Source of the DNA: Gautieria morchelliformis
Lineage: Eukaryota; Basidiomycota; Agaricomycetes; Gomphales; Gomphaceae
Assembly (NCBI GenBank): GCA_015179125.1
Contig: WHVA01000201.1
Span: 1-64,000 of the forward strand
DNA: 64,000 bases
Reading direction: 5' to 3'
The notes beneath the pieces were generated by a model. The model was not told the DNA's origin, ran no database searches, and was given only the letters and a program-made list of their open reading frames with translations. The position numbers and the translations under genes are program-made. This document shows positions 22,882 to 35,118 of the stretch, one piece after another; positions within the stretch are counted from its first letter, which is position 1; each line of letters begins with the position of its first letter.

Positions 22882-24798
22882 ATGGGGGTACATCCTTGTG
22901 GTCTGGACCCTGAGGCATTTGCCATATCCATCAATAATCATGAATTAGTGAGTGCCGCCATCGTCCACCCGGACGATGGCGCAACGTGCATGGACTACGC
23001 CGCGCACTTAAGAGCTGCAACAGGCACCCGCAAGGTCAAATTGTGGGACGAAGACATCGGCGACGCCGTCAATGCAGTCTGGGGATGGCTCCCAAGGGGC
23101 ATCGCGCATGACGCGCGAGAAGAGCTCCTCCGGGACATCCACGACCTCAAAAAAGAGGTCAAGGAGTTGGAACATGCAGTCGAAGACCGCGACGACGCGC
23201 TCGTAACCGAGGACGCCAAGATCAAGGAACTGGAGCAGCAGCTGAGTGCAGCCCAGCTCCAGGTTACCCTGCCCCACATTGCCTCAAAAAGCCCGCAACA
23301 TGACCCGGCCACGGACACAGTGGCCGGGCCATCATCACTTCACGCGACAGCGCCTTTGCTGGCCCGCGCAACATCGGGGCTAGCGTCCTGATTGTCGGCG
23401 CCCACCCCGACGACGACAACGATGGAAGGGCATAGCGCACCTTCCGACTCTGCATACGGCATCCCAGAAGGATGGGAGTCAGACTCGTCCATCTGGAAGA
23501 TGTACAACCCAGAAAGGGCACACCGGCTGGCAGAGCAGCCAAAGACAAAGCGCAAGAAATTGCACGGCTCCCCCAACACCGTCAATGGGATAGCCATTGT
23601 GAGGGAAAGCGTGATTAGTGCTTACCTAGCGGTGTCATCGTCGCACACTGTCAACGACCCCGCCCTTCAACGGCGGATAGCACAGGTCGAGGCCCAGTAC
23701 ATCGGGCCTGGCGTGGCCCTGCCTCCACCGGCAGGGACAGTTCACCCTCCCTACCTGGGGGAGGGGACGCTCATCCAACTCGGAGATCCACCGATCTCCG
23801 AGATGGGCCTCCTAGCATGGCTGGTAGGGAAGGCCCAACAGCGTCGTACTCAATGGTACGATGTCTGCCCACTCGACGACCCATGCTTCGTTGAACTCCT
23901 AGCGTGGGCAAAAGAAATGCCACAGCTCGCGCGTACGCATGAGATGATCGGCGTATTTAAACGCATCGAGTGCGAACAACGCGCTCGCAACTCCCAAAGG
24001 GATTGTCTCGTGATAGCGGGCGGTACCCCGCATGATATCGTGGCCATCCTAAATGGTTGGATACACAACCCTGAATGAATCCCATCCGCCATCCATGACA
24101 ACACGGATGGCACCTTCAACCTTGACGACATGGACATCTGGATGTGGTTGAAGGCCCTTGCGCCCCGGGTCAAAGGGGTCGCATCACCTCTCAGGGTGAG
24201 GCTACTCGACCTATTCGGCTCAACAGACCAATGGTCGAGCCTCATCGACGCCAGGGAAGTGCTCATGCCTCAGAGCACCACCCTACGGCTCTCCATCACG
24301 GGCCCATTCCCTGTGGAGGGCCAAGCTGGCCCCGACATCCCCCTTGCCGAGATCATGAGATGGTTGGCCCGCTACGCAGGGGTCACTCGCAAGTGAGTGG
24401 CACGCATTGAACACTATGTTCAATGCAGCATCACCGGCACAGCATTCAGTGCTGCCGCCCACGAGGGCCAACAAAAGGTCATTGAGACCAGCCATGTGAG
24501 GGCCGCGGTGCCGTGACCCCTCACTCACGCTCAGCTCGACCAAGAGCTGGCGCACTTCCGGCCCCCTCCTCAGAATGAGGACCCGGCTGTTGAGGCCATG
24601 CTCCATGAGGATGCTGGCCTCATCACCCAAGCGGATACCGCCGCTAGTGGTGAGGCCGACCAGCCTCACCCAATCACCACCGATGACGTGGACGTGCCCC
24701 CGGAGGAGTCACGCACTCCGCCGGCCCCGTACAATGACGACATCATCGTATTGGCCACTCTAGAGGACTCCATTATGGATGACCTCTATGAGTCGTAG
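22882..24798 (+). pseudogene. Unknown decayed protein region, gag-like in layout
   Basis: A single reading frame is nearly continuous for about 640 codons, with a handful of interruptions. The first part has a predicted coiled coil (LKKEVKELEHAVEDRDDALV and following, about 23145-23255). The middle reads a globular segment with WYDVCPLDDPCF (23852-23887) and the last part is acidic and ends LEDSIMDDLYES. There are no zinc knuckles, protease or polymerase motifs. The layout (coiled coil, helical middle, acidic tail) resembles the structural protein of a retroelement, but a host gene cannot be excluded. The stop codon directly abuts the poly(T) of the LINE that follows, so a 3' continuation may have been displaced. 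Confidence 0.45.
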
Positions 24799-24989
24799 TT
24801 TTTTTTTTTTTTTTTTTTTTTTTATAATCCAATTTTACGTCTTTTGGGGCATTGCCCTATGTAAGACGGTTTCTACAAATCCCCCGTCTACATGGTTTGC
24901 TAACTACCCTATCTTTCTCTATCTCCGCTTGGGCAGCATGGGCGAAGCCCTGTGCAAGTCCATGCCTGTGTGAGCAAGGAGTGAGTTTC

Positions 24990-25615
24990 GCGCTTAGTGC
25001 AGATGTGCCCCTGTCTTCATTCTTGTTATCGTGTCTCTCCCTCTTTCTGCACAAGCGTCAAGTCTCCATGTGTTTTGGCAAATCTTCTGGTGTCATGTAG
25101 GTATCTGAACAGGTGTGTCATAGCCTTTGGCCTGCCTAGCAAGGTGCGCGCTGACGTTGCTGCCCTCCTGAGTCTGCGCTCTAGATTTTTCCTTTGCTCC
25201 TTGTAGGCCGGGCACCTGAACAGAAAGTGGTGCACTGTTTTGTTCGCTCGCCTGCATGCTGGGCACATGGGCGTGTCAGCTCTGCCAATCTTGTGCAAGT
25301 GTTTGTTTAGGGGTACGTGTCCTGTTCTGAGCTGTGTCAGAATGCTGGCATGTCTGCGTGGGAGCTCGTGGCTAAGTCTAGTGAAAGCTGCGGAGGGCAT
25401 TGAGGGGTCTATCCTGTGCGCGTTCTTGGCTCGTGGGGACTGGCAAAGGCGGCTTTGGCCTCTCTCTTGAGGAACTTCCGATATCTCTGAATCTCTGCCG
25501 CTCTGCTCCTCAGTAAGGTTCCCCTGCACTCAATGGGGATTAATCTCTCCTCGCTTGAATCCCCTTTGGCCACCCTTTTTGCCTCTTCGTCCGCTCTCTC
25601 ATTCCCCTCTATCCC
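24990..25615 (-). pseudogene. LINE A ORF2, RNase H and C-terminal part
   Basis: On the minus strand the frame begins GIEGNERADEEAKRVAKGD (25615 down to about 25559), the end of the RNase H domain. It continues to LSHELPRRHASILTQLRTGH and a cysteine-histidine motif CPACRRANKTVHHFLFRCP (25370-25220), characteristic of the C terminus of fungal LINE ORF2. At least one frame change is needed near 25535. The domain order agrees with the endonuclease part on the far side of the Ty3 fragment, so both probably belong to one element, although two LINEs of the same family cannot be excluded. Confidence 0.8.
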
Positions 25616-28600
25616 TGTAAGAACCCGGCCTTTGGCCGGTTACTTACCGGTAGAACCTTCTTCCAAGCCCGAGCCTTGTGATATTCGTTCCCAAGTACAT
25701 ATGATCCTTATCCTGCGCCCGAGCCCGAGCCCGAGCTTGAGTTCATATCCGACCTTGACCCCATGCCCGTATCCCCTTAGTTACTGATTCCGCTCCATCA
25801 CGCATCATTCGTATATTACCTCGCCCTGACCTCACCCTGACCTCCACTAATATGTTCACCCCTGACTCGTACCCTCGCTCGTATATAACCCCCCTTGTAT
25901 GCATTCCTACTCCTCAGTCTGAAAATCAACTATCGTATCCCTTCGATCCTTAGCTAGTTTCTAAGCCTTGCCTCTTATGCCAAACCTCGCCTCTTATTCG
26001 TTTACCTCCAAAGTTGGGACTCGTGCGTAGGGTCGGCGCAGCACGTAAGCTGAAGCCAAGTCCCTCTCCGACTTCCCCATCCAAACCTCGCCCCGTAACC
26101 TTGGACCTTGCCTCAGGTTTCGTCCCCGACCTCGGTCAACCTTACGACAGATCGTACCGTAACAGTATTTTCAGACTGCTTACACCTTACGTATCCCTTT
26201 TCTTCACTATGTCCATGATAACTTGTTCTCGCACCCTTCGGGGTATCTCAGAACAACGACGTTTCTCAGAAGCCCCCGACGACTCACCACTGTCCCCGGG
26301 GATACCCCTCGCAGACCCCACCGAGCCTAGTAACAAAGGCAAAGGTAGGGCTAACCCCGGTGATCCTTCAGGTGATCCAGGTGATGGCTCTGGAAGTTCT
26401 GACAACGATCAGGATCTCCCCAACCTACCACCCGAGGACCTCGGTGACCTCAAGGACAATGAGCTTATGCGTCGAGTGTTCATCAAACTCGCGAAACCTC
26501 GTGAGTCCGAAGCGCGAGCCAAGGTCAAGGAACCGGATAGTTATGACGGTACTGACCAGGCCAAGCTTCGCACCTTCTTCCTTCAATGCGTACTCAACTT
26601 CCGAGGAGCCGGCAATCCTCGGCGAAGTCCAGCCCGAGCCGGATTGGCTCGAGAACTGGGACAGCTTCAAAGCCGAGCTCGAGCTCAACTTCGGCCCATA
26701 CGACAACGCTGCCCAAGCCGAGATTGACCTCGAGAAGATCTTTATGAAAGAGCACCACAAGGCCGCGCGATTCTTTATCGACTTCGCCCGAGCTTCGACT
26801 CGGACTCAGTGGAACGATGCGGCCCTTCGACACTTCGCCTACAAGGGCTTGGCCAAACGAATCAAGGACAACTTACTTCACTTCCCTCGATTCCGCAGCC
26901 TCTCCAAGCTTAGGAACTTCGCGCTGGAATGCGACAGCCGTTACTGGGAGCGTAAGGAATACGACGCCATGATCAATGGTCGTAGCTCCCAGCCTGCACG
27001 CGCCGCTAATCAGTCCAGCAGCAATGCCACTAACAACAACCAGTCCTCCAGCGGTTCCAATAACAATAAGAACAGCAACAAGACTAACAGCAGCAGCAAG
27101 GGTTCCAGCAACAACCCTTCGAACAACAAGAGCCAGCCCGACATTTCGAGCAAGCTCAGGAAGGATGGCAAACTACTCCCTGAGGAGCACCAACGTCGGG
27201 TCAACCAAGGCCTTGGTCTGCTTTGCGGCACCAAAGGCCACATCGTCAAGGACTTCCCGAAGAACAAGTCTACCAGTGGTAGCGGTTCTAAAGGTCGGGC
27301 AGCGAAGACCCCTAACGAGGGGACTTCGGCCTCCATTACGGAGGTGAAAAATAGGTAGCAACCTCGTAACCACATGATCTGAGGATTGCGCTAACCTCAC
27401 CCGTGTGCTCAGACTCAGCGCCGCTTCTCATTCATTGTCCAAAGATTCCCTTAATGTAGACCTAAGCTCGCCTTCGCTTCCCAACATCGCTTTTGTTGCA
27501 TTAGTTGACAGCGGGTCCTCAGATTGTTTTATTGAATCCAGATTTGTCCAGAAGTACTCTATGCCTGCTTATCCTGTCTCCACTATACCTTTGAAACTAT
27601 TTGATGGTAGTACTAACACTACCATTACCCAAGCTCTAGACCTCTGTATTTGCTTTCCGACTGGCGAACAACAATGGGTTACCTTCTACGTAACCTCGCT
27701 AGACTCGAGTTGCTCGATGGTACTTGGCCACAACTGGCTCACCCGCTACAATCCATCGATTGACTGGGTATTGGGCAGTATTACTTTCAAGACCATCGAC
27801 CTAACAACTACTCCAGCGACCACGGCGACGTCAGCCCGCTCAGCTTTGGCTACAACTTCGACCTCGCCTACGGCATCTTCGCCCCCGCCTCCGACCTCGC
27901 CTCCGAAGTTGCAAGCACCGCTCGTTTCCCTAATCAATGCACCCGCTTTCATGCGCGCATCTAGATTGGAAGGGTCCGAAGTGTTTCAGCTCAATCTGGC
28001 TTCGCCTGAGCTCCTTGCCAGAGGGGCAACATCGGGAGAAAGTTCTTCCGAGCTTTCTGAGAACATTAAGAAACATGTTCCCAAAGTATATCACGAATTT
28101 GCAGATGTATTCAGCAAAGCACGCGCTGACACTCTAGCTCCCCACCGACCCCACGATATCAAAATCAACCTCGAAGAAGGGACCTCGCCGCCTATCGGTC
28201 CCATCTACTCTCTCTCAGCTTCCGAACTCAAAGCACTTCATGAGTTCATCGACGAGCACTTGAACATCGGTTTCATCTGACCTTCACGCTCGCCTCATGG
28301 TGCACCGGTATTGTTTGCTCGCAAAAAAGATGGCTCACTTCAGTTGTGTGTCGACTTCTGAGGTTTAAACAAGATCTCGAAAAAAGATCAGTATCCATTG
28401 CCATTGATTGCTGACTTACTTGATGCTCCAAAAAATGCTGGCATCTATACGAAGATTGACCTTCGTCATGCTTACCACCTCGTACGGGTGTCCGAGGGTG
28501 ACGAATGGAAGACCGCCTTCAGGACTCGCTATGGGTCCTTTGAATGGTTGGTTATGCCATTTGGTCTCACTAACGGTCCTGCTGCTTTCCAGAGATTCAT

Positions 28601-29096
28601 GAACGAGATTTTCGCCGACCTTTTGGACGTTTGTGTGAGGGTATACTTGGATGACATTCTAATCTACTCCAGTGACCCCTCCAAACATGTTGAACATGTC
28701 AAGGAAGTCTTGTGATGACTGTGACTCAACAACCTCTTCGCCAAAGAAGACAAATGCGAGTTTCATCGCAATTCAGTTTAATTCCTCGGCTACATACTCT
28801 CTCCCGAGGGCCTAACTATGGCGAACGACAAGGTAAAGGTCATTCAAGACTGGCCTGAACCTCGCAAAGTTCGCGACATCCAATCTTTCCTCGGCTTCGC
28901 CAACTTCTACCGACATTTCATCCACAACTACTCCGACATCACCATTCCTCTCACCCGACTCACCCGCAAGGGTATCCCTTGGAACTTTTCCGAGGATTTT
29001 CGGCAGGCTTTCAACTTGTTGAAGAAGGCGTTCACTACTGCTCCTATCCTTACCCACTGGATTCCTGACCTTCCACTAATCGTAGAGACCTAAGCG
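25616..29096 (+). mobile_element. Ty3-type LTR retroelement, truncated
   Basis: A fossil LTR element inside LINE A. A probable 5' LTR begins TGTAAGAACCCGGCC at 25616 and ends near 26010. A gag region follows, with a helical capsid-like part around 26640-26980 and an Asn/Ser-rich tail (27000-27140), then an aspartic protease (VALVDSGSSDCFIE, 27505-27545) and a reverse transcriptase ([14 protein letters not shown] near 28445 and [11 protein letters not shown] near 28645). The sequence stops at the start of the RNase H region, so integrase and the 3' LTR are absent. Broken: truncated, with several further interruptions. Moderate age. Confidence 0.85.
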
Positions 29097-30141
29097 CATA
29101 TGCCTTTCTTCCTGGTCGCCGGGTTTCTGCTCTGATTTTTGTTAGTTCTAATGACCACCACCGTTTCATGAAAGAGGAAGGCTTAGTCTTTGGTATCAGG
29201 CTTTCCACTGTTTCCGCGATGACTGTCGTGATCGTGCTGAGGTGCTGGTCGAACTGCCACTTAGTGCTCGGTTTCAGATCCTTTATCATTTCCTTTAGTC
29301 GCGTGTCCAGTTCCTCGTTGAACGCCTTCCAATCGACCTGTCTGTAATTGGCTCTGGGCACGTATCTGATTGACTCAGGTGAGATGTCGATCACCGTGTC
29401 GATCGGGAAATGGTCGCTTTTGGCCGGCTGATCCTCCGGTACCGTTTTGCAGCTGACTATTTGCTTGACTATTTCTGCAGACATGAATACATTGTCAGTT
29501 CGGGTGTGGTTGCCCATGGACATTGCCTTCAGCGTAGGTATGGCCTTTGGTAGCACCATCTGCATATCGCGATCCGACACAGCGTTAAGCAGGGTTTGCA
29601 CTTCATCCAGATTGCTGCGGGTGAAAAGGTGCGCGTTCCATTCGTCATCCCAGAGCGGATGGTGCCGATTGAAGTCCCCCAGCCAGATCTCCCCGCTGCC
29701 CTCCTCGCTCTGTGCTCGTTCGTTTCTGGCCTCTCCCTGCAAGTATCCCTGTATGTCGCATATGCTGTCCGAGTGAGTGCAATCGCAATAAATGTTGAAA
29801 ATTGTGACCACTCCACCGTTAGTTTTGACTCTGATGGCCGTGATGTCTGGTGACCCTACATCTACCACCGCCCACATGCTCGTGTTTATCTCTTTGTTCA
29901 CCAGTATCATTGACCTCGTGTGTTTAGTCCTGTCCTTGTAGTGCGGCTCGGGGTACACAGTGTACCAGTGCAGTGATGCTCTCGCATTTCCTAGAAAATC
30001 TATATATGGTTCTTGAATCGCTATGATGTCATATTTTGCAGGAGGGCACTTAGCGAGTAAGTCGGCTACCGCCGTTAACGATTTGTTCGTGTTCTGCTGT
30101 CTGACCCGCAAGTGTTTTTTTGTTTCGCCTTCTTGACTCAT
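29095..30141 (-). CDS. LINE A ORF2, endonuclease part (partial)
   Basis: The frame starts with ATG at 30141 and encodes an apurinic-type endonuclease (endonuclease/exonuclease/phosphatase fold): IAIQEPYIDFLGNA, IWLGDFNRHHPLWDDEW and AKSDHFPIDTVI carry the expected Glu, Asp-x-Asn and Ser-Asp-His signatures. The domain nicks target DNA for target-primed reverse transcription. A linker with FMKRWWSLELTKIR follows and the frame ends at the junction with the Ty3 fragment. The start ATG overlaps the ORF1 stop in an ATGA (30138-30141), an arrangement compatible with termination-reinitiation. The start choice rests on this overlap. Confidence 0.85.
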
Positions 30142-31826
30142 CCTTGGTACAAGTTGTTGTCGTTGTCTTCTCTCTGGTGTTCTTCAGCCTGCCCCGCTCC
30201 TATGCCGAATTCATCAAGTCGCCTCTGCCTGCTCGCGATGTTCACCCATCCGGGGTCTTGGTGCCCTCTCTGTGGGTTGCCGCCCCTGTGCTCACCATTT
30301 GCCTGGCCCCTGTTGACGGTTCTCCAGCCCCCATAGGCCTGCTCCTCTGCACTGCGCTGCCTGGCCTCGTTCTGGGCGCTATCCCTCCTGAAGAGCTCGC
30401 CCGCATCCTCCATCCCTTCCAAGTCCCCTTGCTGCTCCCACGTCCACGGGCTATCATTGGGGAAATACTTATAGGTGTGTTCCGTGTCAGCCTTCTCCAA
30501 GGCCTGGCACGCCGCCCTGAACTTGGGGCAAGTCCTATCCCATGACGCATGGCCGTGCTCATCACAGTTCACACATTTGAACTTACTTGGATCTGTTTCT
30601 TCGCAGTCTGCTGTCCTATGAGCGTTTCCGCACATGCCACATTTTTCCGCATCTGTACATTCCGCTGCCATGTGTCTGGCATTATACTTTTGGCACTTGA
30701 GGCAGCGCCTCGGCTCCCTTTTCATTCTTCGGGCCCAGGTTCGTTTTCCCGATATGATGAGGCCGTGCCTGATGCTCTGGTTTGCAGCTTCCGTTGTGGC
30801 AAACTTTGCTATTATGTGCGCCGATCGCTGCCCTTCTGTCCTTCTATGAACCGGCTTTATCCATCTCGTTGATATCAGCGTGTTGGGGGGGAGCCTGGAG
30901 TCTCATTCAATCTTTCTGAGCTCTGCAAGGGCTTCTGGCGAGTGACTGAGTGGTACATATTCCATGATGACTGAGACCGCTCTGTCCTTTACAATGGCCG
31001 TCCCGCTGAACTTCTCGGTGAACTCTCTTTTGTGGGACTGTATCCACTTGGCGGCTTCGGGAGCGCATAGCTCGAAGACTATACCACCGTTGGCTAGCCT
31101 CTTGCATCCCACAAAACTCTCTTCCTCCAGCTCTGCCGCTTGGTCGAGTTGGGCCACGGCTTCATTGGCTTTGGCGACTAGTTCTATCTCGGTGAGTTCT
31201 CCAAGCGCGTTTTGCTGAGCCTTTGGGTCGTTGTCTATGAGTATCTGCCGCTCGCGTGCCCTCGCTCTGGCTAGGTTGTTAGGGTGCAAGAGCGGTACGT
31301 TCCCTCTCAGCGCCGCCGCGTACGTTGTGCCTGGCATCTCTCCCCCTTTTCCCCCGCCCGTTCCTGTTCTTGTCTCGCTGGCTTCCTTGACTCGTCGAGC
31401 TACCTCTTCCACCGTTGCCTGAGCATGCTCCATCACATTCCTTGCCGCCTCCGTCACCGCTTCCGCATGGTCGATGGTTGGCTTCATCTTTTCCTCGACA
31501 TACTGCATCACTGCCTCTCCCACGCTCCTGACTGCTCCCTCCACCATGAGGATGGCAACCGACCTGATTCCCTCCTGCATCGCCTTGCCCGTTGTGCTTT
31601 GAGCTATTGACAAGAGCATGTAGCTGAGCGCCTCCATTGTTATGGGAGCCTCCTTTGCGCAGTAGCCTTGCTTGTCCAGGAATCTGCGCGCTGCCTCTTT
31701 CGTGCGAACGTTTGTGTAGGGGTCTGCTAGGAGTTCGGCTCTGGTCTTACTGCTGTTCTGCTGGTTGCTAGCTCGCGTACGTGGCTGAGATGCCCCGAAG
31801 GACGGTGGGTCTGTGCTCGAAGGCAT
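30138..31826 (-). pseudogene. LINE A ORF1, RNA-binding zinc-knuckle protein
   Basis: The first part (31826-30903) starts MPSSTDPPSFGASQPR and holds a long helical, probably coiled-coil segment (EAVTEAARNVMEHAQATVEE) followed by CKRLANGGIVFEL and a domain seen in fungal LINE ORF1. The second part (about 30895-30138) carries CCHC-type knuckles: CLKCQKYNARHMAAEC, CGMCGNAHRTADC and CVNCDEHGHASWDRTC. The protein would bind the element RNA. The two parts are in different frames: a one-base slip near 30905, just before a run of seven C, breaks ORF1, otherwise the frame is open. Homopolymer sequencing error is a possible cause. Confidence 0.8.
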
Positions 31827-32078
31827 GACCCTTTTGACTCGTTTCTTTTTGTGGAAACGAAGGATCTATCACAAGGTTCTGTTTGCAATACTCTATGTGT
31901 GTCTATGGTTGGTGTGTATGTGAGAAAAAACGTTTGGATGGTTTTGGTTGTTATGGTTAGTGTGAGAAAGTCACTCATTTACTCCCAAGTTTGTTCTTGT
32001 CCGGTCACACCCAGGCCGCCACTGCCACATCTCGATGCCGAACGATCTTGCCCGATTTCCCAGCGCTAGTTCCGACTA

Positions 32079-34301
32079 CGCTTAGGTGCCTGGAATCAGG
32101 GACCCGGGACTCGGAGGCAAGGATGCCCAGAATGACGTTGCCATGGTGTTTGGGTGAATTGATGATTGGTGTACTAGTGTATTGGTGGAGTTTGGGTATT
32201 GGGCTGGTAATGTAGGGATATGACAATTGCGTAGCACTACGATGCTTGAGAGTCAAGACAGAGATAGATACCAGTACAGGAATACAACACATTACACGCT
32301 ACGTGCGGCGACACACGATACACGACTGGTACACGAGCCACACTCCTACTCCCCCACCCATACCTCACTACAGTCTATGGTCCAATCGAGCGGCCGCGGT
32401 GCAGGTCGGCAGCACGTTTCCCCTCCCCTCCCCTCCCCCTGCTCCCATCCCGAGGACCCCTGGTCCCGGGGCATGTACCCCGCATCACATCATGATAACG
32501 CTCCCGTTGCTCTTGCTTTGCGCATACCTCATACCTCATACCCACACACCCACACCAACGCATCCCACGCACCCAGGCCTTAATGAATGCGCCTAATGCC
32601 ACCGCACGGGCACCAGATGCGTCATCCCACAGCAGGACCTATCCCAGGACCGGTGACCATGACAGGCCTTGTTGCAGGCGCCGCGATGGAGGGGAGCTTG
32701 TTCGAGCTGTGGTTCGAGTTTGTGTGTGTGTGGGGGTGAGGAGGCGGCGACCCCGCAAGTGGGTAGGCGTGGGCGTGCTGCGTGGGTGTGGGCGAGGGTG
32801 AGGGCGAGGGCGGGGGGAGCATGAGCGAGTGGGGTGGGGTACGCATTGGTCCATTCCCGTTCCCTTCCTAGGGGGCGTGCAGGGCAGGATCACGGAGACG
32901 CGTTTCGTGTATTTGCTTGGGGGTCGGCGGGGGTGTTTGGGGGCTCTGGGAGGGGGGTGGATAAGGGCAAGGGTGAGGGAAAAGGTGCGGTGGTGGCGGC
33001 GGTGGTAGGTGCGGGTAAGGGGGTTTGCGGGGCGTGTGTGGCGCTGCCGGTGCGCCTGTAGCTGCTGAGGGCGGCGGCGGCTTGTGTGTGCGGGGGTGTG
33101 GGGATGTGCCATGTGCCAGCATGGCCGTGGTCCACCGCGTTGACCAGGGCCCGACGCGCGCACATGCTCACGTGCCCAGGGCCCGACGCGCGCACATGCT
33201 CACATGCGTCGCGCACGTGGACCCCAGGTGAGAGGTGCAGTGACGCATTGACGTCGGCCAGGCTCTTCAGCCCCAGCCTCAGCCCACTGCCCCGTGGGGC
33301 TCGTCCCCAGGACCTGCCATGCCAATGGCGCGCACGCGCTCCCCGCTGACATGAAACTCGTGCTCGGCCGTGCCGCTGAACTCCCACGGGGGCGCCGTCA
33401 TGAAGTACTCCAGGCGTCTGGAGGGGTTGGTGGCATCGCGCATGCCCCCGTCTCCAATCCTGTCCCCGAAAAACGCGCGCTCCTGCATGACGAACCGTGC
33501 TGACGTCCCGCGCCACACGCTCGCACTTCAGGTGCCCATTCCTCTCGAGCTCGTCCCACGCACATCCCTGGCACGGGAAGGGCGCGTCCTCCACGGGGAA
33601 GCCACCCGCGTCGCGGTAGGCATGCGGGTCGTGCAGAAAGGAGCCGCCGCTCGGGGGACAGGCTGGGAAGGACTTCATGAGCTCATGGTGGCAGGTGGGC
33701 GAGAGTGGGAAGGGCCGACCGAGGGGTGGGGGGCGGTGCGGGATGTGAGGAGCGGGAGAGTGGAGTCTAGGGAGCAGCGAGTGGTGTTTGGTAAGAGACA
33801 CGAGGGACCAGGCAGCGGGACGTGTGCTTGTTTGTGTCTCTGTGTGGGTCATGCCGGCGGATGGATGGATGGAGAGACGTGGTGGAGAGGACAGCAAAAG
33901 TGTCATCCAGGATGGACGGCCTGTTTATATGGAAAGGGAAATACCATACACTCCGCTAGTTCCTCTTGCTGGCCTCACTACACCCGGCACACACCCACAC
34001 CCCACCGTCCCTCCGCTGGCAGACACACCCGAAACATCGTTATAAGTTCATGATTGTGGACAGGAGAGGGCGGGGGAGATATGAAGCCTGGGAGGGGAGG
34101 CTGTTAGTGTCATGTGAGGAGGAGAACTGACGTTTGGAGTGGATGGGTAAAATGCGTGGCCGGGATTACATGTGCATACCATGGAAAGACGACAATGTCA
34201 GGGTTTGTTGTCTGTGTCATGTCATGCTGCTGCCGAGTCAGGCACCAGTGTGCATGTTTGTCTTTGTTTGGTGGGTTCCTGATCCGCGCACGACGAAACC
34301 T
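32079..34301 (-). repeat. Unknown 2.2 kb repeat Y, copy 1
   Basis: An inverted, near full-length match to 52880-54919 plus 59899-59996. On the minus strand it carries a partly conserved frame with TPSAGM-like start, SLVSLTKHHSLLPRL, CPPSGGSFLHDPHAYRDAGG (33660-33600) and, in a second frame, YFMTAPPWEFSGTAEHEFH (33400-33345). A GC-rich, proline-rich tail follows (33060-32750). No TIR, LTR or tRNA-like promoter is visible at its ends (AGGTTTCGTCG and CACCTAAGCG in element orientation). I do not recognise the protein. Copy 1 lacks the DIRS insertion present in copy 2 and shows the undisturbed 3' end. Confidence 0.75.
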
Positions 34302-34374
34302 GGAGAGTTACGATGAGCTCAGCCAGTCTAAGCACTACAACCGGGGTAATTAAGGAAGATTAGTAATTCCCAAC

Positions 34375-34383
34375 TATAAATAG
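34375..34383 (+). promoter_or_regulatory. TATA-box-like sequence
   Basis: TATAAATAG lies 93 bases upstream of an ATG at 34468, with a C/T-rich stretch between them, as in many fungal core promoters. It would drive the short open frame (34468-34641) that belongs to the sequence disrupted by the Copia-like insertion. Confidence 0.45.
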
Positions 34384-34467
34384 CTTGACAGCTATTTCGC
34401 CCAAGTTCATCCTTTTCCTTTGCCTCCATCTACCCACCTAGTGTAGATATAGGCAAATTTTCTTCAG

Positions 34468-34671
34468 AATGGCGCCGTCGTATCCCAGTGGCTCTTCAGG
34501 GCACCCAGAACCGCTGGCGGCGCCCCAGTCGATTCCGACGCCACTGACTATGTCACGACCACCTAATGCCGGCGCTCACTCTATCACCACTCCCGGGAGT
34601 GTGGCCCCGGCGAACCCCAACGACTGCGACACCGCCTCATAGGGCTTCCCATAGGAGGCCGGCACCACCGC
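34468..34671 (+). mobile_element. Probable 5' piece of DIRS-type fragment 2
   Basis: A proline/serine-rich frame (MAPSYPSGSSGHPEP start) runs up to the target duplication CACCC of the Copia-like element. Since sequence beyond the matching CACCC (41879-41883) leads into a DIRS-type structural protein on the same strand, I infer that both sides are one older element split by the insertion. The composition resembles the N-terminal part of the DIRS structural region at 55228. The link is inferred from position, not from motifs. Confidence 0.4.
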
Positions 34672-35118
34672 CACCCTGTAGAGATCGCAGTAGGGTCGAA
34701 AATGGCAGCATATTACTAAGCAACTGTAACTAGGGTCTGACGCCCTAACAATGAGCTTGGTCAGCTGCGGACCAGGCCAGGCCTTCGGAAGCACCAGCTA
34801 TTTCGTCGCAATATACAGTTTACCATAAGCACCCATACACCTTCGCTTCCTGCCTCCATACCTTTTGGAGAAACGCATTAGCACCAATACACCAAAACGA
34901 GCAACGGACATCGGAGGGCCTCGCTTCGTTTGTGTGTGGAGCAGCTTAGCTCTATTCACAGAGCTAAGCTGCTCCACTTCCCCGTCATTCAGTGTGCTTT
35001 TTCACATTGAGCGACTGTTATCCGACAACAAATTTACTAGGTAAGCGTGAAGGCAACAGAGTTTTGCCCCTTTTGAGCTCACAAACAGGTTAAATAGGCC
35101 ATACGTTTACCATGTGGA

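Larger units (their letters stand above)
24799..31990 (-). mobile_element. LINE A (non-LTR retrotransposon), centre replaced by a Ty3-type fragment
   Basis: Read on the minus strand, the element runs 5' UTR, ORF1 (31826-30138), the ORF2 endonuclease part (30141-29095), an interruption (25616-29096), the ORF2 RNase H and C-terminal part (25615-about 24990), a short 3' UTR and a 25-base poly(A) (24799-24823 as T on the plus strand). The reverse transcriptase core is missing. Because insertion of the Ty3 element alone would not remove it, deletion or recombination also occurred. A target duplication was not found. The 5' boundary near 31990 is approximate. The domain content resembles the Tad/I-like LINEs of fungi. 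Confidence 0.8.

Noticed and set aside
32375-33906. Several long frames on both strands over repeat Y
   Set aside because: Only the frame conserved in the second copy deserves note. The others differ between copies and follow GC composition.
34576-34794. Minus-strand frame of 72 codons
   Set aside because: It spans the target duplication, the LTR and the MULE end, so it is a chance frame across junctions.
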